Below are positions 61,071-64,000 of a DNA stretch of 64,000 bases, in pieces. The notes below the pieces were generated by a model. The model saw only the letters and a list, made by a program, of their open reading frames with translations. It searched no databases and was not told where the DNA came from. Each line of letters begins with the position of its first letter. Position 1 is the first letter of the stretch. The stretch covers positions 1 to 64,000 of the forward strand of contig NZ_JAMOHM010000001.1 of assembly GCF_024448335.1 (NCBI RefSeq), given 5' to 3'. The DNA comes from Stutzerimonas frequens. Its GTDB lineage: Bacteria > Pseudomonadota > Gammaproteobacteria > Pseudomonadales > Pseudomonadaceae. Both the position numbers and the translations under genes were made by a program.

Positions 61071-61646
61071 ATGCTTCCACGCTCATCCACCATCCCGCCC
61101 GGCCTGGCCCGCATGGCCGGCCTCGCCCTGCTGCTCGCCGGGCTGGCCTATCCGTTCGCCGTCTACTTCGGTATCGAGCACCTCTCGCCGCGTGTATTCG
61201 CCGCGCTACTCGGGGCGCTCTGGCTTGCCCGCCTGCTGAGCAGCGAGCGCGTCGCCAGCCGCGCGACGGCTGTTGTCGCCCTGCTGTTCTGCCTTGCCCT
61301 GGCGTTGCTCGACGACGATGTCCTGCTGCGCTGGTATCCGGTCCTGATCAACGCTGCCATGCTCGCGCTGTTCGCCGGTAGCCTGTTCGTCGGCATGCCG
61401 GTGATCGAGCGTCTGGCCCGGCTACAGGAGCCGGATCTGGCGGAAGCCGGCGTGCGCTATACGCGGCAGGTGACCAAAGTCTGGGTGGGCTTCTTCGTCA
61501 TCAACGGCACCATAGCCGCCGCCCTGACGCTCTGGGCGCCGCTGGCCTGGTGGACGCTGTACAACGGGCTGATCGCCTATCTGTTGATGGGCCTGCTGTT
61601 CGCCGGCGAGTGGCTGGTACGTCAGCGGGTCAGAGGCCGCACATGA
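61071..61646 (+). CDS. COG4648-type membrane protein (ApeG-like)
   Basis: Integral membrane protein of unknown activity, found in aryl polyene clusters. The 191 residues form about six helices with little loop sequence. FVINGTIAAALTLWAPLAWWTLYNGLIAYLLMG is the most conserved-looking part. Its stop overlaps the start of the following ligase gene (ATGA). Confidence 0.75.
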   Translation: MLPRSSTIPPGLARMAGLALLLAGLAYPFAVYFGIEHLSPRVFAALLGALWLARLLSSERVASRATAVVALLFCLALALLDDDVLLRWYPVLINAAMLALFAGSLFVGMPVIERLARLQEPDLAEAGVRYTRQVTKVWVGFFVINGTIAAALTLWAPLAWWTLYNGLIAYLLMGLLFAGEWLVRQRVRGRT

Positions 61647-63319
61647 GCTGGATCGGCCTGTGTGAACTGCTGATTTCAGGCGAATCGCGGCGGGTAACCG
61701 ATGCCCCCGCACTGTCGCTCGGCCAGGTGCAACTGCAGGCGCTGCAGCTGGCCGGTGAGCTGCAGCGACGCAATGTGTGCAGCCTGGCCGTGCACCTGGA
61801 GGATGCCGCGCAGCTGGCGATCGCCCTGCTCGGTGCCTGGCGCGCCGGCGCGCGTGTGCTGCTGCCGGCGGACCTGCAGCCGGCGAACCGCGAGCGCCTG
61901 GACGCCCAGACCGAGCTGTGGCTGACCGATCAGCTTGGTGATCACAGCCTGATGGATTTGCTGGGCGAACCCTTGAGTGCCGCCGAACTCGATCCGCAGC
62001 TGCTCGGCCTGACGCTCTGCACCTCGGGCTCCAGCGGCCAGCCCAAACTGATCGACAAGCGCCTGGCGCAGCTCGCCCATGAGGTCGAGACGCTGGAAGC
62101 GCTGTGGGGCGCCGATCTCGGAGCTGCCAGCGTGATCGGCAGCGTCGCCACGCAACACATCTACGGCCTGCTGTTCCGTGTGCTCTGGCCGCTGTGCGCC
62201 GGCCGCCCGATGCTGCGCCGCCCCCTGCCGTTCGCCGAGGACATGCAGCGGGCCAGCCGTGAACAACCGGCGTTCTGCTGGGTGGCCAGTCCCGCCCTGC
62301 TCAAGCGCATGGGCGACAACCTCGACTGGCCGGCGCTGCGCCAGGTGCGTCGGGTGTTCTCCTCTGGCGGGCCACTGCCGGCCGAGGCCGCACAACTGCT
62401 GCGGGAGCGCCTCGGCCAGTGGCCAACGGAGATCTATGGCAGCTCCGAAACCGGCGGCATCGCCTGGCGCCAGGGCGGCGAACTGTGGCAGCCGCTACCG
62501 GGCGTCGAGCTCGGCCAGGACGAGCAGGGCGCGCTGCGCGTGGCCTCGCCCTGGCTCGCCAGCGGGCACGTCGAACAGACCGCCGATGCCGCCGAGTTGC
62601 ATGCCGATGGCCGCTTCGCCCTGCGTGGCCGGCTGGATCGCATCGTCAAGCTGGAAGAGAAGCGGATCTCGCTACCGATGCTGGAAAGCGCCCTGGCCGA
62701 GCACGCCTACGTCAGCGAGGCCCGCCTGGGCGTCATCCAGGACCAGCGGGCCTATCTCGGCGCGTTGGTGGCGCTGAGCGAGGCTGGCATATTCGCCCTG
62801 CGCAACCAGGGCCGGCGCGCCGTCACCCAGGCTCTGCGCCAGCATCTGAACGACCATTGCGAAGCATTGGCCCTGCCGCGACGCTGGCGACTGCTCCATC
62901 AGCTACCGGGCAATGCCCAGGGCAAACTGCCTCAGGCCGAACTCGACGCTCTGCTGCTGGCGCCGCGCCCGCGCGAACCGGAGCGTCTGCAGCAGCAGTG
63001 GCAGGACGATCACTGGCAGATCGAGCTGCGCGTGCCGCTGGACCTGGCGCACTTCAGCGGCCATTTCCCGCGTACGCCGGTCCTGCCTGGCGTCGTTCAG
63101 ATCGAGTGGGCGATGAACCTCGCGCGCGAACTGATCGACGACCTGCCGCCGCGTTTCGGTGGCATGGAAGTGCTCAAGTTCCAGCAGCTCGCTCGCCCGG
63201 GCGATCACCTGGAGCTGAGCCTGCGTTTCGATCATGCCCGCGGCAAGCTGTACTTCGCCTATCACAACGCCGGCAAGCCCTGCTCGTCCGGCCGCATCCT
63301 GCTGGGAGCTCGCCCATGA
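61643..63319 (+). CDS. Fused acyl/aryl-ACP ligase and 3-hydroxyacyl-ACP dehydratase (ApeH-ApeI type)
   Basis: Predicted to activate the starter acid and load it on a carrier protein, and to dehydrate beta-hydroxyacyl intermediates. The 558-residue protein starts MSWIGLCELL. Residues about 1-440 form an AMP-binding ligase: TSGSSGQPKL P-loop near 133, YGSSETGG, and LDRIVKLEEKRISL (hinge). From about residue 455 a hotdog dehydratase domain follows, with FSGHFPRTPVLPGVVQIEWA carrying the catalytic His. In E. coli-type clusters these are separate genes. Confidence 0.82.
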   Translation: MSWIGLCELLISGESRRVTDAPALSLGQVQLQALQLAGELQRRNVCSLAVHLEDAAQLAIALLGAWRAGARVLLPADLQPANRERLDAQTELWLTDQLGDHSLMDLLGEPLSAAELDPQLLGLTLCTSGSSGQPKLIDKRLAQLAHEVETLEALWGADLGAASVIGSVATQHIYGLLFRVLWPLCAGRPMLRRPLPFAEDMQRASREQPAFCWVASPALLKRMGDNLDWPALRQVRRVFSSGGPLPAEAAQLLRERLGQWPTEIYGSSETGGIAWRQGGELWQPLPGVELGQDEQGALRVASPWLASGHVEQTADAAELHADGRFALRGRLDRIVKLEEKRISLPMLESALAEHAYVSEARLGVIQDQRAYLGALVALSEAGIFALRNQGRRAVTQALRQHLNDHCEALALPRRWRLLHQLPGNAQGKLPQAELDALLLAPRPREPERLQQQWQDDHWQIELRVPLDLAHFSGHFPRTPVLPGVVQIEWAMNLARELIDDLPPRFGGMEVLKFQQLARPGDHLELSLRFDHARGKLYFAYHNAGKPCSSGRILLGARP

Positions 63320-64000
63320 CCACGCTCAATCCCTTGCCGCCCGTCGAGGAGCAGCCGATCGCCAGCGTGGCGCCCGCCCTGGCCAACGAAGAGGATTGGT
63401 TCAAGCCCTGCGCGCTGATCCCGGTTTACAACCACGAGCGCAGCCTGCCGGCAGTGGTCGCCGCGCTGCGGGCGGCGGACCTGCCCTGCGTGCTGGTGGA
63501 TGACGGTTCCTCCCCTGCCGCGGCAACGGTCATCGACCGACTGGCGGAGCAAGACGGCGTCTTCCTGCTCCGCCATCCGCGCAATCAGGGCAAGGGCGGT
63601 GCGGTAATCAGCGGCCTGCGCGAGGCGCGGCGACTGGGCTTCAGCCATGCGCTGCAGGTCGACGCCGACGGCCAGCACGACCTGTCCGGTGTCGAGCTGT
63701 TCCTCGACCGCGCCAGCCAGGCGCCGGACGCGGTGATCTGCGGCTATCCGCGATACGACGCCAGCGTGCCCAAGGGGCGCCTGTATGCCCGCTACCTGAC
63801 CCATGTCTGGGTCTGGATCAACACCCTGTCGCTGGCGATCCGCGACTCCATGTGCGGCTTCCGTGTCTACCCGCTGGAGCCGACGTTGGCATTGCTCGAC
63901 CGCGTGCGCCTGGGCCGGCGCATGGATTTCGACACCGAGATCCTGGTGCGCCTGCACTGGCAGCAGCAGCCGATGGTCTGGCTGCCGACGCGGGTGCATT
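63316..64000 (+). CDS. Family 2 glycosyltransferase (ApeJ-like N-terminal part), cut by the window
   Basis: The first 228 residues are seen, and the frame runs off the right edge without a stop. The GT-A signature is intact: CALIPVYNHERSL, VDDGSS and the DxD-type VDADGQHD near residue 115, then CGFRVYPL. Such proteins resemble dolichyl-phosphate-mannose synthases. In aryl polyene clusters a glycosyltransferase is often fused to an acyltransferase domain, which would lie beyond the window. The ATG overlaps the previous stop (ATGA). Confidence 0.8.
   Translation, partial: MTTLNPLPPVEEQPIASVAPALANEEDWFKPCALIPVYNHERSLPAVVAALRAADLPCVLVDDGSSPAAATVIDRLAEQDGVFLLRHPRNQGKGGAVISGLREARRLGFSHALQVDADGQHDLSGVELFLDRASQAPDAVICGYPRYDASVPKGRLYARYLTHVWVWINTLSLAIRDSMCGFRVYPLEPTLALLDRVRLGRRMDFDTEILVRLHWQQQPMVWLPTRVH

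Overview
This window is a typical stretch of Pseudomonas chromosome. Protein sequences and gene order point to the P. stutzeri (Stutzerimonas) group: many genes lie in the order known from P. aeruginosa PAO1 (tyrS, erpA, argC, vfr, trpCDG, trpE-gph-rpe, the agt transporter, murU-amgK, lptD-surA-pdxA-rsmA-apaGH-glpE, prkA-yeaH-spoVR, cca-folKB-plsY-tsaD, rpsU-dnaG-rpoD), while some PAO1 neighbours are missing or replaced. The DNA is GC-rich, visibly less so in the first 6 kb. Coding is dense. I see no insertion sequence, prophage, CRISPR array or rRNA gene.

Layout. 1-210: tandem rRNA-type promoters pointing off the left edge, so an rRNA operon probably starts just outside. 0.2-11.2 kb: housekeeping genes (tyrS, M23 peptidase, anmK, erpA, argC, hemJ), a DUF805 protein, an AAA ATPase, a HIT protein, coq7, an OsmC protein and the cAMP regulator vfr. 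11.2-19.4 kb: trpGDC and trpE-gph-rpe on the minus strand, separated by a single MASE3-GGDEF-EAL gene. Both trp units carry a short leader reading frame ending in the same Trp-containing motif, which suggests attenuation. 19.4-30 kb: a minus-strand block with the response regulator and sensor kinase AgtRS, an ABC transporter (AgtABCD-like, for GABA or 5-aminovalerate) and gabD/gabT-type enzymes, i.e. sensing, uptake and catabolism together. 30-41.4 kb: cell-envelope and RNA-maintenance genes. 41.6-46.5 kb: the PrkA-YeaH-SpoVR starvation module. 46.5-54.9 kb: cca, folate genes, plsY, tsaD, then the macromolecular-synthesis operon rpsU-dnaG-rpoD and a tRNA with anticodon CAT, probably tRNA-Ile2. 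55.1-58.8 kb: a DASS-type transporter, an O-acetylhomoserine sulfhydrylase and thioredoxin 2.

The accessory part is 58.8-64 kb. It is the start of a biosynthetic operon: ketosynthase-like protein, acyltransferase, two acyl carrier proteins, membrane protein, acyl/aryl ligase fused to a dehydratase, and a glycosyltransferase cut by the window edge. This set and order resemble aryl polyene (APE) pigment clusters. The cluster continues beyond the right end, so the product is inferred.

Start codons were chosen by ribosome-binding site, overlap with the upstream gene and family length. Promoters and operators were found by eye and are candidates only.
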